Shown here: positions 9,303-18,203 of the stretch, in pieces
How the letters are laid out: the number at the start of each line of letters is the position of its first letter
Position numbering within the stretch: position 1 is the stretch's first letter
Translations under genes and position numbers: made by a program
Notes under the pieces: model-generated
What the model saw: only the letters and a program-made list of their open reading frames with translations
The model's database searches: none
Told to the model about the DNA's origin: nothing
DNA from: JAXHUM01 sp034189325
GTDB taxonomy: Bacteria; Desulfobacterota; DSM-4660; Desulfatiglandales; Desulfatiglandaceae
Length of the DNA: 64,000 nt
NCBI GenBank assembly: GCA_034189325.1
Contig: JAXHUM010000043.1
Location: 1 to 64,000 of the forward strand
Direction of reading: 5' to 3'

Positions 9303-10217
9303 CTATTGTTTTTTCTCAGCCCCAACCACGGCGTGTCCGCCGAACTCCCGTCTCAAGGCCGCGACAACCCTGTCCGAAAAAGAGTCCTCCCTCTGTGAGG
9401 CGAACCTGCGCATAAGCGATAGGGCGATGACCGGGGCGGACACACCGGTTTCGACGGCCTGCTGGACGGTCCAGCGACCCTCTCCTGAATCGTCTATATG
9501 TCCCTTGATATTGCTAAGCCTCGCGTCTTTTGTAAAGGCCGCCTCCATCAGCTCCAACAACCAGGAACGAACAACACTCCCCTGGTTCCAGAGGTGTGAG
9601 ATGGCCGCATAATCCATCGATTCAGAGTAAGGAGATGCCTCAAGAATTTCAAGACCTTCCCCGTAGGCCTGCATCATCCCGTACTCAATGCCGTTGTGGA
9701 CCATCTTGACAAAATGACCGGCACCGACCGGACCGCAGTGGAGATATCCCTCAGCCGGTGCGAGGGTCTTGAATATCGGCTCGAGATAGTGACAGGTTTC
9801 TTTGCTGCCTCCCACCATGAGACAGTAGCCTTTTTCCAGGCCCCATATGCCGCCGCTGACACCGGCATCCACAAATGCTATTTCTTTTTCAGCCAACAGG
9901 GCCGAACGGTGTATGTCGTCCTTGTAATAGGTGTTTCCGCCGTCAACGATCATGTCACCTGGCGACAGAATCTCTTGAAGGTGAAGGATATGATCCTCTA
10001 CAAGAGGGCCCGCAGGTAACATTAACCATATGACGCGAGGTGGAGAGAGCTTTTCAACCAGCTCACCTAGGGAGTAAGCCCCGGTGGCCCCTTCCTTTAC
10101 AAGCTGGTCTGTTTTTTGGGAGGTTCGATTGTAGGCTATGATACGGTGCCCTCCCTGTAAGAGCCTTTTCGCCATATTCATGCCCATACGCCCCAATCCG
10201 ATGATAGCTATCTGCAT
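9303..10217 (-). CDS. gnd: 6-phosphogluconate dehydrogenase, decarboxylating (short GndA/YqeC type)
   Basis: The 304-residue protein has the N-terminal dinucleotide motif GLGRMG, the DGGNTYY segment, SGGIWGLEKGY, and the catalytic KMVHNGIEYG. Its length places it in the short, often NAD-linked bacterial branch rather than the 470-residue E. coli form. It converts 6-phosphogluconate to ribulose-5-phosphate, CO2 and reduced cofactor, finishing the oxidative pentose phosphate branch encoded here. AGGAGG lies 7 bp upstream of the ATG. The zwf start follows 40 bp downstream. Confidence 0.93.
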   Translation of the reverse strand: MQIAIIGLGRMGMNMAKRLLQGGHRIIAYNRTSQKTDQLVKEGATGAYSLGELVEKLSPPRVIWLMLPAGPLVEDHILHLQEILSPGDMIVDGGNTYYKDDIHRSALLAEKEIAFVDAGVSGGIWGLEKGYCLMVGGSKETCHYLEPIFKTLAPAEGYLHCGPVGAGHFVKMVHNGIEYGMMQAYGEGLEILEASPYSESMDYAAISHLWNQGSVVRSWLLELMEAAFTKDARLSNIKGHIDDSGEGRWTVQQAVETGVSAPVIALSLMRRFASQREDSFSDRVVAALRREFGGHAVVGAEKKQ

Positions 10218-10245
10218 GTCGCGTCCTCCTGATCGACAAAAGTAT

Positions 10246-12423
10246 TCAATGGTTCAAGTTCCAGTCGTAAAAAAGGTAGTCCACCTGGATGGTATTGCCA
10301 TGTTCTGCGAGATATTCGGCCTTATCATCAGGATCCAAATAGCAAAGAAGAAAGGCGAATAGGTCTTTCCCTTTTCCGAAATCCTTATCATACCACTTAA
10401 ATATCTGGGAGAGTAAAATCTTGTTTTTTTCTGGGAGTATGACCACTTCGGAGCTGTTGACGAAACTCCTGGTGGCAACGTCCAGTTGCTCATCGATGAT
10501 ATCGGCCTCATAGAACCGTATGGGAGCGCAGGAGCGAGAACCGCATACCAAGGCAAAATGAATCCTCGGGTCCGTCTTATCCAGGGAATATTGTCGGCGA
10601 GGATCCTGTCTTCTGAACAGGGGGAAGATATGGTAGGGAGGAGGGGCGTTGGATCGGAGGATCCCATGTTCGATATCGTCCGGTGAAAAGGTGTGCCCAC
10701 CAATCCTGTAAGAGATGCGGGTAAAAAAATGATTCACTTCCCGCACCGAAGAGGCCAATCTCAACTCCACGATCCCCTGCACCACGATCGTATTGTACAG
10801 ATTGATCCAGAAGGCGAGAGTTTCTTCCCTTGTAGCAAGGCTCTTCAGATCAAAGGTCTGTAGGTGTGCCGTGAGTTCCACGTAAGCGGCATATTCGTTC
10901 GAGGTCTTCATCGCCTTGTAGTCGACCACACCCCGACTCATGTCATAGAAGTTTTTTTTGAGATTGCCTATGGCCGCCATCAGTTCTGAGGCGATATTGC
11001 CTGTTGGGACGGGGCTCGACGGATGTCCTTGATTAAGTATGCGTCTATTCTTGAGCGTGATGATACTGTTACGGCCTGTCCGGAACAGGGGACGTCTATC
11101 ATGGTCATAGTATTCATAAACCAAGTCGATGAAGAGGGCCGCACTCCAGGAAAAGGCATTGGAGCCGTAGCCTTTGCCGGTGATCGAGTCATAATACTCA
11201 TGGAAACCGAAACGTATGGGAAGCTGTATGAGGTCCTTTTTTATAGCATCCGACTTTTCACGGTACCCGTAGCTTTTCAGTCCCTGAGAGAGCATCCAGT
11301 TGATATTGATCCAGACCGGTCCTCGCCAGTAGTTTTTAGAGTCGAAGTCTTCCCGGGACATGTCGTAGTTGGGTATGGTGAAACAGCTACCCTGATGAAG
11401 CGCACAAAAAGAAAGAGAGTTTAATCTCTCATACAGCTTTGAGCCCTGTTCGCTTGTGGCTGCCACGGCGAAGAGAGGCATGAACCCGGCGGCCGTGGCT
11501 GATGGAATGTGCTTGGAGGTCACGAGATCGATCGGGTCGAATCGGCCATGCTCCGATGACCACATTAGTTCCGATATCCCCTTTGAAGTGTGATCGGTCC
11601 ATGCCTTCACCTCTTGCACATCCTCACCGATGAGTCTTGCGATTTCCAGGAGGTCCCTGTTGGCCCTGCACAGAATGGAGTTAAACAGCACATCGTTGAT
11701 GAGAAAAGGGCATTCACCGTAGATCTTTTGTTCATCGTAATGGAGGCGGCGGAAGAGGTCCGCCAGGTAGACGTAGCGGTCGTAATCGTCGTCACTGGGG
11801 CGTTGTTCGGCCGGCACCCCATGCTGCAAGTCCTTGCGTGTATAGGAGGGAAGCCTGGACTTGTCAATATCGATGTGACAGAGGGCTTTGTCCCAATTCG
11901 GCGAGTTATCCAGGCCGGATTCCCACGGGTGTCGAATATAGACCAGGCCGGTTTTATGAGGGTCACGAAAACGATAAAGGTAGCGATGAGCGGCCATCAA
12001 CTTGGGAAACATAATTTTCAGAAAGTCCTTTACCTTGTGCCGGCCCTTGGCATGCTGATAGATATGCAAACAGGCGATTGCATGCAATGGGGGCATGGTA
12101 ATGCCACTTGTAGGTCTGCGCCCTGGGACCTGCCAGAAATCGGGCTCAGGGAAGTAGTGGCCCAATGCCTCTGTATCGAAGACAATCTGAGGGAGCATGC
12201 CGTTTTCCCACTGGTGATCAAACAGGGTCTTGATTTCCTGCATGGCCCTATCCTCATTGTAGTGGGCGTAACCAATCGCAATAAAGCCCGAATCCCAGTT
12301 CCATTGATGGGGGTAGAGGGTTGGGGCGGGCTTGGTGTATCGGCCGGTCCAGTTTCCTTCTAAGATTTTTCGGGCCTCTTTAACATGATTTTTGAAACCC
12401 TTGGTGGAGAGAAGTTCGAACAT
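10246..12423 (-). CDS. GH63-like glycoside hydrolase fused to C-terminal DUF547
   Basis: Residues 1 to about 460 form an (alpha/alpha)6-barrel hydrolase like mannosylglycerate/glucosylglycerate hydrolases (GH63): HQWNWDSGFIAIGYAHY near residue 40, HPWESGLDNSPNWD near residue 165 with the likely catalytic Asp, and YWRGPVWININWML. Residues about 480-725 are a complete DUF547 domain (AFWINLYNTIVV, IHFALVCGSRSCAPI with its conserved Cys, DYLFYDWNLN). No signal peptide is seen, so it should act in the cytoplasm. It could release glucose or a related sugar from a compatible solute for Glk and the pentose phosphate enzymes encoded downstream. The role of DUF547 is unknown. A second, secreted DUF547 gene lies at 15290-16051. 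Confidence 0.8.
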   Translation of the reverse strand: MFELLSTKGFKNHVKEARKILEGNWTGRYTKPAPTLYPHQWNWDSGFIAIGYAHYNEDRAMQEIKTLFDHQWENGMLPQIVFDTEALGHYFPEPDFWQVPGRRPTSGITMPPLHAIACLHIYQHAKGRHKVKDFLKIMFPKLMAAHRYLYRFRDPHKTGLVYIRHPWESGLDNSPNWDKALCHIDIDKSRLPSYTRKDLQHGVPAEQRPSDDDYDRYVYLADLFRRLHYDEQKIYGECPFLINDVLFNSILCRANRDLLEIARLIGEDVQEVKAWTDHTSKGISELMWSSEHGRFDPIDLVTSKHIPSATAAGFMPLFAVAATSEQGSKLYERLNSLSFCALHQGSCFTIPNYDMSREDFDSKNYWRGPVWININWMLSQGLKSYGYREKSDAIKKDLIQLPIRFGFHEYYDSITGKGYGSNAFSWSAALFIDLVYEYYDHDRRPLFRTGRNSIITLKNRRILNQGHPSSPVPTGNIASELMAAIGNLKKNFYDMSRGVVDYKAMKTSNEYAAYVELTAHLQTFDLKSLATREETLAFWINLYNTIVVQGIVELRLASSVREVNHFFTRISYRIGGHTFSPDDIEHGILRSNAPPPYHIFPLFRRQDPRRQYSLDKTDPRIHFALVCGSRSCAPIRFYEADIIDEQLDVATRSFVNSSEVVILPEKNKILLSQIFKWYDKDFGKGKDLFAFLLCYLDPDDKAEYLAEHGNTIQVDYLFYDWNLNH

Positions 12424-12426
12424 ACA

Positions 12427-13128
12427 CTAATTCGATTCCCCTTTGATCTTCTTTATGATCTTTGGGATGAAGAATGAAAAGATGAAAAGGCCTATGGAAA
12501 AAAAGACTTTGAAAGATAACAACTCGTGCCACTGGCCCGAGGTCCATACCTCTTTAAGTGTCCCAATAAAGAATGTGAAAATGAAGGTGCCGACAATAAT
12601 ACCCAGACCGGTTCCGAAGAAGTAGTCAATGAAACGGACCTTGGTCAGGCCCATGCCGAAATTCATGGGAGTGAAGGGGAAATAGACCAGCCGGAGGTAG
12701 AGTACCGTGGCAAATCCGTTCCGCTCGATCGCGTCGTCATATCTCTTGAGCCTGTCGCCGATAAGCGAGGAGGCAAATTCCCTTCCCAGGGTTCGACCTA
12801 TAAAGAACGCGGCACTCGAACCGAGCATGGCCCCGATCCATACATACAAGAATCCCCAATAGGCCCCAAAAACCGCGGCTCCTAATCCGGTCAACAGGGT
12901 TCCGGGCAAGAACAGACAGACCCCAACGGCATAGATCAACATGAACAGGATTGGGGCCCAGTGGCCCGCCCTGTCCAGGAATCGACCCATGGTTTCCGCT
13001 GTCAGGTAGTCCTTGATCGGTGTGAAACGGACCAGGAAAACAGCCAGGATAACAAAGGCCACGAGTCCGACAGCCTTTACCAGGGCCTTGCGGCGGGTGT
13101 TTTCCATCTGTTTCGCTCCAGCCTCCAT
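12427..13128 (-). CDS. TVP38/TMEM64 (SNARE-associated, DedA-like) membrane protein
   Basis: A 233-residue inner-membrane protein with five to six hydrophobic spans and the family motifs LFLPGTLLTGLGAAVFG and RLVYFPFTPMNFGMGL. TVP38/TMEM64 proteins are thought to move lipids or small anions across membranes; no precise substrate is known. In many bacteria it is encoded beside, or fused to, the flavoprotein type found here immediately upstream. AGGAG lies 7 bp before the ATG, 18 bp after the preceding stop, and only 3 bp separate its stop from the GH63-DUF547 start, so co-transcription is likely. Confidence 0.9.
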   Translation of the reverse strand: MEAGAKQMENTRRKALVKAVGLVAFVILAVFLVRFTPIKDYLTAETMGRFLDRAGHWAPILFMLIYAVGVCLFLPGTLLTGLGAAVFGAYWGFLYVWIGAMLGSSAAFFIGRTLGREFASSLIGDRLKRYDDAIERNGFATVLYLRLVYFPFTPMNFGMGLTKVRFIDYFFGTGLGIIVGTFIFTFFIGTLKEVWTSGQWHELLSFKVFFSIGLFIFSFFIPKIIKKIKGESN

Positions 13129-13146
13129 GGTTTCGCTCCTCTCAAT

Positions 13147-14604
13147 CTATTCTTTGAGTTCGCAAGCCCTTCCCTTGAGATGAAAAAAGAACTTGAGACC
13201 TTTCTTGACCTTTTCCGAAAATATCTTGGGCGCGAAATAGGTCCCTGCCACGCGTTTATTGATTTCACCAAGGGTCGGGTAGGGGTGAACGGCAGAGGCG
13301 AGAGTGGAGAGCTTCACCTTTCCATTAAAAACAGCCACCCATTCACTCAAGAGCTCCCCGGCCTGAGGCCCAAGGATCTGGACGCCCAGGGGTTTTTCTT
13401 TTTCATCGAGGATCATCTTTATTTTTCCGACCCTTTCACCCTCGCAGAGGCTTCTATCGTTGTCTTTGAATGCCTCTTCCCACACGGAATAGCCTATTCC
13501 GGCGGCCTTGGCTGTCTTCTCATTCATTCCAATGCCGGCAAGTTCGGGGTCGGTATACGTGCACCAGGGAAGAAAGGTATAGTCGGCCTTTCTCGGAAGA
13601 TGAAAGATGGCGTTGCTGATGACGATGCCTCCTTCGTATCCGGCGGCATGTGTGAATTGATAGTCGCCTGTGACATCGCCTGCAGCATAGATGTGTTTCT
13701 GGGTTGTCCGCAGCCTGGCATCGGTTGTCAGACCTTTTTTGTCAGACCGCACCCCGATCTCCTGAAGACCTAAGCCGTTTAGGTTCGGCGTCCTTCCCAT
13801 GGCCACCAAGATTTTCTCGGCGCTCAGATGGATCTCTTTTCCCTGTCCATCCTTGACCCATACCTCCTTCTCGCGCCCATTGTCCTTGGCACGGACGATG
13901 GATGTGTTTAAATGAAAAACAACACCCTCGGAGCTCAACGATTTCATGACCTCGTCAGCCATGTCTTTGTCCTCTTTGCTCAGGATCTGTCCGCTCCTCT
14001 GGATAATGATTACCTGAGAGCCTAAGCGGCTGAAGGCCTGGGCCATCTCCACGGCAATGGGACCTGCGCCAAGGACGATCATGGATGCAGGCAGGTGATC
14101 CAAATTGAAAATCTCTTTGTTGGTTATATAGGGGGTCTTATCCAGACCTTCAATAGGGGGAATCCCCGGCGAAGAGCCCGTAGCGATGACCCAGTTTTTG
14201 GCTGAATGCCTCTTTCCGTTGAGTTGGATAATGTGTTCGTCAACGAAGTGGGGCTTGCCGAATTCAACCTTTGCACCGAGAGAGCAGAACCGTTCTTCGG
14301 AATCATGTTTCTGGATGGTGTTGATAACCGATTGTATTCTTTTCTTTATCTCCCCATAATCAACCGGGGGCAGGTCCACCGAGGGAAGGCCGTAGGCCTG
14401 TGCGTTTTTCATGAAATGATAGACATGGGCCGTCCTGATAAGGGTTTTGCTGGGGACGCAACCAAAGTGGAGGCAATCTCCTCCTAATGCGCGCTCCTTT
14501 TCCACCAGGAGGGTCTTGGCGCCGAACTGGGCCGCCCCTGCCGTGACGGTCAATCCCCCGGAGCCACCGCCGATAACGCCTATATCAAAATCGTGGTTTT
14601 CCAT
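13147..14604 (-). CDS. FAD-dependent pyridine nucleotide-disulfide oxidoreductase
   Basis: A 485-residue group I flavoprotein: FAD Rossmann motif GGGSGGLTVTAG, redox-active disulfide GGDCLHFGCVPSK, NAD(P)-binding VLGAGPIAVEMAQ, AAGDVTG and the dimer-interface AVHPYPTLGE. It resembles dihydrolipoamide dehydrogenase and the MerA core but lacks the MerA N-terminal metal domain and the C-terminal vicinal Cys pair, so mercuric reductase activity is not supported. It pairs with the TVP38 gene 18 bp downstream, a common partnership of unknown function. The ATG at 14604 follows GGAGGAACCC and is preferred to a start ten codons upstream. Confidence 0.88.
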   Translation of the reverse strand: MENHDFDIGVIGGGSGGLTVTAGAAQFGAKTLLVEKERALGGDCLHFGCVPSKTLIRTAHVYHFMKNAQAYGLPSVDLPPVDYGEIKKRIQSVINTIQKHDSEERFCSLGAKVEFGKPHFVDEHIIQLNGKRHSAKNWVIATGSSPGIPPIEGLDKTPYITNKEIFNLDHLPASMIVLGAGPIAVEMAQAFSRLGSQVIIIQRSGQILSKEDKDMADEVMKSLSSEGVVFHLNTSIVRAKDNGREKEVWVKDGQGKEIHLSAEKILVAMGRTPNLNGLGLQEIGVRSDKKGLTTDARLRTTQKHIYAAGDVTGDYQFTHAAGYEGGIVISNAIFHLPRKADYTFLPWCTYTDPELAGIGMNEKTAKAAGIGYSVWEEAFKDNDRSLCEGERVGKIKMILDEKEKPLGVQILGPQAGELLSEWVAVFNGKVKLSTLASAVHPYPTLGEINKRVAGTYFAPKIFSEKVKKGLKFFFHLKGRACELKE

Positions 14605-14712
14605 GGGTTCCTCCGAAATCCATACATGAACCATTGCTTCTCGATAGGGACGGACGAGGCCTTCCCAGGAGGTCTTTACCAGGTAGACACGTCCTTTTCG
14701 TCTGCAGAGGCG

Positions 14713-15270
14713 TCACCAGAGGGAGGTGATGCCGTTGGGAGCCAAATCCCATTTTTTCCCATAAACGTGCACTCTCTTGACCGGCGTGCCCCCCTTATGG
14801 ACCGTTCCCCCGGCATGAAGCCATGCCAGTATGCCTCCCCTCATGTTGAACAGAGGGATGCCCTTCTTTCTGTACTTGCGGGCCAGTTTACCGCTTCTTG
14901 AACCTATGGTGCAGTATCCTATGACGATATAATCACTGTATTCTGAAGGGTTCTTCCTGAATTTCTTTTCGGTGATTGCGCCGGAAATCATGGAAACCGC
15001 CTGCTCTCTTCTTTTCCGTATGTCTACCAAGATCACTCTGCCACGAGCGATCATCTTAAGGACCTCCCTTGCCGAGAAGTCTTCCACGTCGGGAAAATCC
15101 CTTTTGTAATCTTTATACATCTCATCAATTATGCGTATCTTGGCCGCATCGGTCAAAGGTTCCGCGGCATAGACGGGCTGGTAAAAGGGGATAAAGAAGA
15201 TCCATGAGACCAGGCAAGCGCATAAGGCCCCTGTCTGCAATCTTTTCCGATGAAATCTAAAATGATCCAT
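14713..15270 (-). CDS. Exported rhodanese-like domain protein
   Basis: The 185-residue product begins with a basic stretch and a hydrophobic signal segment ending in VYAAEP, so it is probably periplasmic. The remaining part has a rhodanese fold with VDIRKRREQAVSMISGAI and the active-site loop GYCTIGSRSGKLA, where the single Cys is intact. Rhodaneses transfer sulfane sulfur or act as redox or arsenate-reductase-like modules. The frame is open 17 codons further upstream but that part overlaps the DUF547 gene; the ATG at 15270 leaves a 19-bp gap. Confidence 0.82.
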   Translation of the reverse strand: MDHFRFHRKRLQTGALCACLVSWIFFIPFYQPVYAAEPLTDAAKIRIIDEMYKDYKRDFPDVEDFSAREVLKMIARGRVILVDIRKRREQAVSMISGAITEKKFRKNPSEYSDYIVIGYCTIGSRSGKLARKYRKKGIPLFNMRGGILAWLHAGGTVHKGGTPVKRVHVYGKKWDLAPNGITSLW

Positions 15271-15289
15271 GGTCGTGGCTCGTGACTTT

Positions 15290-16051
15290 TCATGTACCGT
15301 TAAGAGACCAGTCATAATCAAGGTATCGAACTGTGATCTTCCCCCTGTTTTTCTCCAGGCGGGCTTTGAGGTCCTCTTCTGCGTACTTCAGGAAAAAACC
15401 TACGATATCATCGTTGAAATCTTCTTTGAACCATTTGAATATACTGCTCACATAAAGCGTGTTGTCCGTAAGGCGATTGCTTTTGACATCATTGATAAAG
15501 TGACGTGTCATTTCATCCAATTGTTGATCCAGCCTATCCCCCCTGTACGGCTCAGACCGTAAAGGTGGACAGCTTTTAGCCGCACAGTTGATGGCAAAAT
15601 GTACACGTGGATCTCTGAAACGGGGCCTCAGTATGTCGTGCTCAATATGATCCAGGGTGACGACCTTATTGTCAATGCGACAGATCTTCTTTTTCCATGG
15701 ACTCTTAAACAGGCTTCCCAGGTCTTTGATGGACTTGACGCCGGGATAACCACTCAGGATCAGTTTGACGGTCCAGGCGTTGTAGGCATTGATGTAAAAG
15801 GCGAATTGCTCGTTGCGGGGCAGCGTTTTCGGAGCAACATGTTCCAGCAGGGTCAGGTATTGATCCAGGTTCTTCTCCTCTTTCTTAAACCCCTGGTAGT
15901 TGACCTTCCCGCTTGTCACATATTTCGCGAGGAGTTCGGCATAAAGAGCTTGAGGTACCCTGTCAACCGAAGAACCATAGCCTGATTGAATATATGGAGG
16001 AAACAAGAAAAAAATTGTCATGAAAAGCATTGCGATCTTTTTAGTCATCAT
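15290..16051 (-). CDS. Secreted DUF547 domain protein
   Basis: A 253-residue protein with an N-terminal signal peptide (hydrophobic residues 5-25) and a DUF547 domain: FAFYINAYNAWTVKLIL, VHFAINCAAKSCPPL with a conserved Cys, and a YLDYDWSLNG end nearly the same as the end of the GH63-DUF547 fusion (YLFYDWNLN). DUF547 is predicted to have a papain-like fold; its substrate is unknown. An ATG five codons further upstream exists, but GAGGAA sits 7 bp before 16051. The stop lies 19 bp from the rhodanese gene, so both products may act together in the periplasm. Confidence 0.85.
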   Translation of the reverse strand: MMTKKIAMLFMTIFFLFPPYIQSGYGSSVDRVPQALYAELLAKYVTSGKVNYQGFKKEEKNLDQYLTLLEHVAPKTLPRNEQFAFYINAYNAWTVKLILSGYPGVKSIKDLGSLFKSPWKKKICRIDNKVVTLDHIEHDILRPRFRDPRVHFAINCAAKSCPPLRSEPYRGDRLDQQLDEMTRHFINDVKSNRLTDNTLYVSSIFKWFKEDFNDDIVGFFLKYAEEDLKARLEKNRGKITVRYLDYDWSLNGT

Positions 16052-16151
16052 GGCTGAATTCCTCATTAAGAAGGCAGGTTCCTCTTAGGTCTATCGCCGA
16101 GACCAAACGATCTTGTGCCGTTCGAATAATTTCCCTCTCCCTCAACAGGGA

Positions 16152-17222
16152 TCAGGGAAGAGGTGTTTCGGTGTAAGCGATATCCGCCTGCTCCGACTTG
16201 TATCGAATGAGCGATCTGTTCGCTTTCAGGTCTTTCACCCAGTCAGGATTCAAGAGCATGGATTTGGCGCTGAGAACAATGTCCGCATCTCTCAGGGCGT
16301 CCTCGGCGCTTGCACGGTCGTATATACTCCCACATATCATGATGGGGAGTTCCGTGCATTCCCTGGTAAGCCGGGCCATGTTGTTAGGAGTCCCAAATGC
16401 CTCGTCGTAGTATTGATACGTGGAAACGGAAATAGCATCTATGGGTTCTTGAGAAAGGAGTCTGATAATCTCCTGGTATTCTTCTCTGGAACCAAAAAGG
16501 GAAACCTCCATGTCGGCGATACCCCAGTTGGAAATCCTGAACAATAAGAGGCGATCTTCAGGAGTGATGTTGGAAATGGCCTGTATGATTTCATGAGAAA
16601 AGCGATAACGATTTTCCACAGATCCGCCATAGTCATCGGTCCGTTGATTGGAGTAAGAAGACAAAAACTGACTGACCAGGTAGCCGTGGGCCCCATGAAT
16701 TTCTACGCCGTTGAAACCGGCGGCAAAAGCGCCTCTGGCCGTTTCAACAAAGCCACCGATCACGTGATCGATATCAAAAAGACTCATGGCGTCGGGCACT
16801 GGGTAAGGCTGCCCGGTTAATGGATTCTTCTGCTTTGGGGAAAGGGCGCTGGGCGCGACAACGCGATTGGCCGGGTTGATCTCCTCCCAGGCGACGCGAC
16901 CGCAATGGAATATCTGCATGATAGCGATGGCCCCCTCGTCCTGAATTGCCTTGACGACTGGCCTCCATGCGCTGATCTGTCGCTCCGTGAGCATCCGTGC
17001 CTGCCCCGGATACCCTTGCGCACTCTCGTAATCGGTACATATCCCCTCCGTATAGACAATGGCGGCGCCGTTTTTTGCCCTCCTGACCAGAAAGTCCAGC
17101 ACATCCTCACGGGGAATACTGTTTCCAGGAGATGACATCCTTGTCATGGGCGCGACACCCAGGCGATTTTTGAGGCTCAGCTTTTTTGACTGAAATGGGG
17201 AAAACAGAGTATCTTTATCCAT
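16152..17222 (-). CDS. NADH:flavin oxidoreductase, old yellow enzyme family
   Basis: The 356-residue TIM-barrel FMN protein has the OYE hallmarks NRLGVAPMTRMSS, the substrate-binding EIHGAHGYLVSQFLS and SVENRYRF, and a C-terminal phosphate-binding region. It lacks the C-terminal Fe-S and FAD domains of dienoyl-CoA reductase or trimethylamine dehydrogenase, so it is the single-domain ene-reductase form. It reduces activated C=C bonds with NAD(P)H; the natural substrate is not evident. GGGAGG precedes the ATG at good spacing. Confidence 0.9.
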   Translation of the reverse strand: MDKDTLFSPFQSKKLSLKNRLGVAPMTRMSSPGNSIPREDVLDFLVRRAKNGAAIVYTEGICTDYESAQGYPGQARMLTERQISAWRPVVKAIQDEGAIAIMQIFHCGRVAWEEINPANRVVAPSALSPKQKNPLTGQPYPVPDAMSLFDIDHVIGGFVETARGAFAAGFNGVEIHGAHGYLVSQFLSSYSNQRTDDYGGSVENRYRFSHEIIQAISNITPEDRLLLFRISNWGIADMEVSLFGSREEYQEIIRLLSQEPIDAISVSTYQYYDEAFGTPNNMARLTRECTELPIMICGSIYDRASAEDALRDADIVLSAKSMLLNPDWVKDLKANRSLIRYKSEQADIAYTETPLP

Positions 17223-17577
17223 AGTAAACCTCCCTATTCATAACCCGGCATCTTAGAAAGGTACGACTTTTCACGAACTTGCCCTCAATACCTGCGGTGC
17301 CTCATGGCGCCGGTAGACCTTTATTGAACAAGGCATGTTGTGTTGGGGTCTGACGCAAGGCCTTCCAGGCGCTTTTTCGTTAAGGCCTGTTGAGAAGATA
17401 GAAAAGCCGCTCTCTTCCCAATCGCCCTTACGGGGGCCCAGCACTGATGTTCAGTTGTTGTCTTACACGACAAAAATATGGCTCAAACAGAACAACAGGA
17501 TGGGTTTTCATGGGGGCATAAAACCCCAAATAAAATGCCGGGCCCCGCGACACATCCTCAACACTCCCGATGGCGGT
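17223..17577. other. 355-bp intergenic region upstream of the OYE gene
   Basis: No open frame with coding character was seen on either strand. The only structured element is the inverted repeat at 17502-17526 just past the rubrerythrin stop. The right part presumably holds the end of the rubrerythrin transcript and the left part the OYE promoter, but no convincing -35/-10 or -24/-12 pair was found. Confidence 0.5.
17502..17526 (-). terminator. Candidate terminator hairpin after rubrerythrin
   Basis: A perfect 7-bp inverted repeat (GGGTTTT / AAAACCC) with an 11-nt loop lies 51 bp beyond the rubrerythrin stop codon. The following T-run on the minus strand is poor (TCCTGTTGTT), so it may only be a weak intrinsic terminator or an mRNA-stabilising hairpin. 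Confidence 0.4.
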
Positions 17578-18072
17578 TTAGTCTACTTTGGAAAACGCCT
17601 TACCCTTTGCGCCGCACACAGGACATTTTTCAGGAGGCTCGTTTTCGCATGTGTAGCCGCACACGGGACAGACGTAGTAATCCACCTCTTCAGGAGAGTC
17701 GAGGTTGTCAAGGGCCTTTTGATACAGGCCTGCATGGACCTCTTCGACTTTGTTGGCATAGGCAAAGGATCTCTCGGCCACCTTTTCTCCCTCTGCCTTG
17801 GCAGCCTCAATCATGTCGGGATACATCTCTTTGAATTCAAAGGTCTCGCCGGAGATGGCTCCTTTGAGGTTGTCCACCGTCTTACCGATAGCGTTCATGG
17901 CGCGCATGTGCGCGTGGGCGTGAACGGTTTCAGCCTCGGCCGCCGCACGAAAGAGCTTGGCCACCTGAGGGTAACCCTCCCTGTCCGCCTGTTTGGCAAA
18001 GGCCAGATATTTTCTGTTGGCCTGTGATTCTCCTGCAAAGGCTTCCTTAAGATTCTCCAATGTCTTACTCAT
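17578..18072 (-). CDS. rbr: Rubrerythrin
   Basis: The 164-residue protein has an N-terminal four-helix ferritin-like domain with the diiron carboxylates in AFAGESQANRKYLAFA and AAEAETVHAHAH, and a second half with EMYPDMIEAA and EEVHAGLYQKAL. The C-terminal rubredoxin domain has CPVCGY and CPVCG. Rubrerythrins reduce hydrogen peroxide in the anaerobic cytoplasm with electrons from rubredoxin or NADH systems. Strong AAAGGAGG 9 bp before the ATG. It stands alone, 131 bp after the thioesterase gene, away from the main stress island. Confidence 0.95.
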   Translation of the reverse strand: MSKTLENLKEAFAGESQANRKYLAFAKQADREGYPQVAKLFRAAAEAETVHAHAHMRAMNAIGKTVDNLKGAISGETFEFKEMYPDMIEAAKAEGEKVAERSFAYANKVEEVHAGLYQKALDNLDSPEEVDYYVCPVCGYTCENEPPEKCPVCGAKGKAFSKVD

Positions 18073-18203
18073 GATGATCCTCCTTTTTTTGGTTAACTAC
18101 GTTGATAGATGATATGCGAGCCCAGAGACCCGGTTGCTCGAATCCTTTTCACGCCTGCCGCCGATCGAGTGGACACACAAGTCAGCAACGGGTATGCTTC
18201 GAG

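Noticed and set aside
13147..14604. Mercuric reductase
   Set aside because: The disulfide flavoprotein lacks the N-terminal HMA domain and the C-terminal vicinal cysteines of MerA, and no merR/merT/merP is adjacent.
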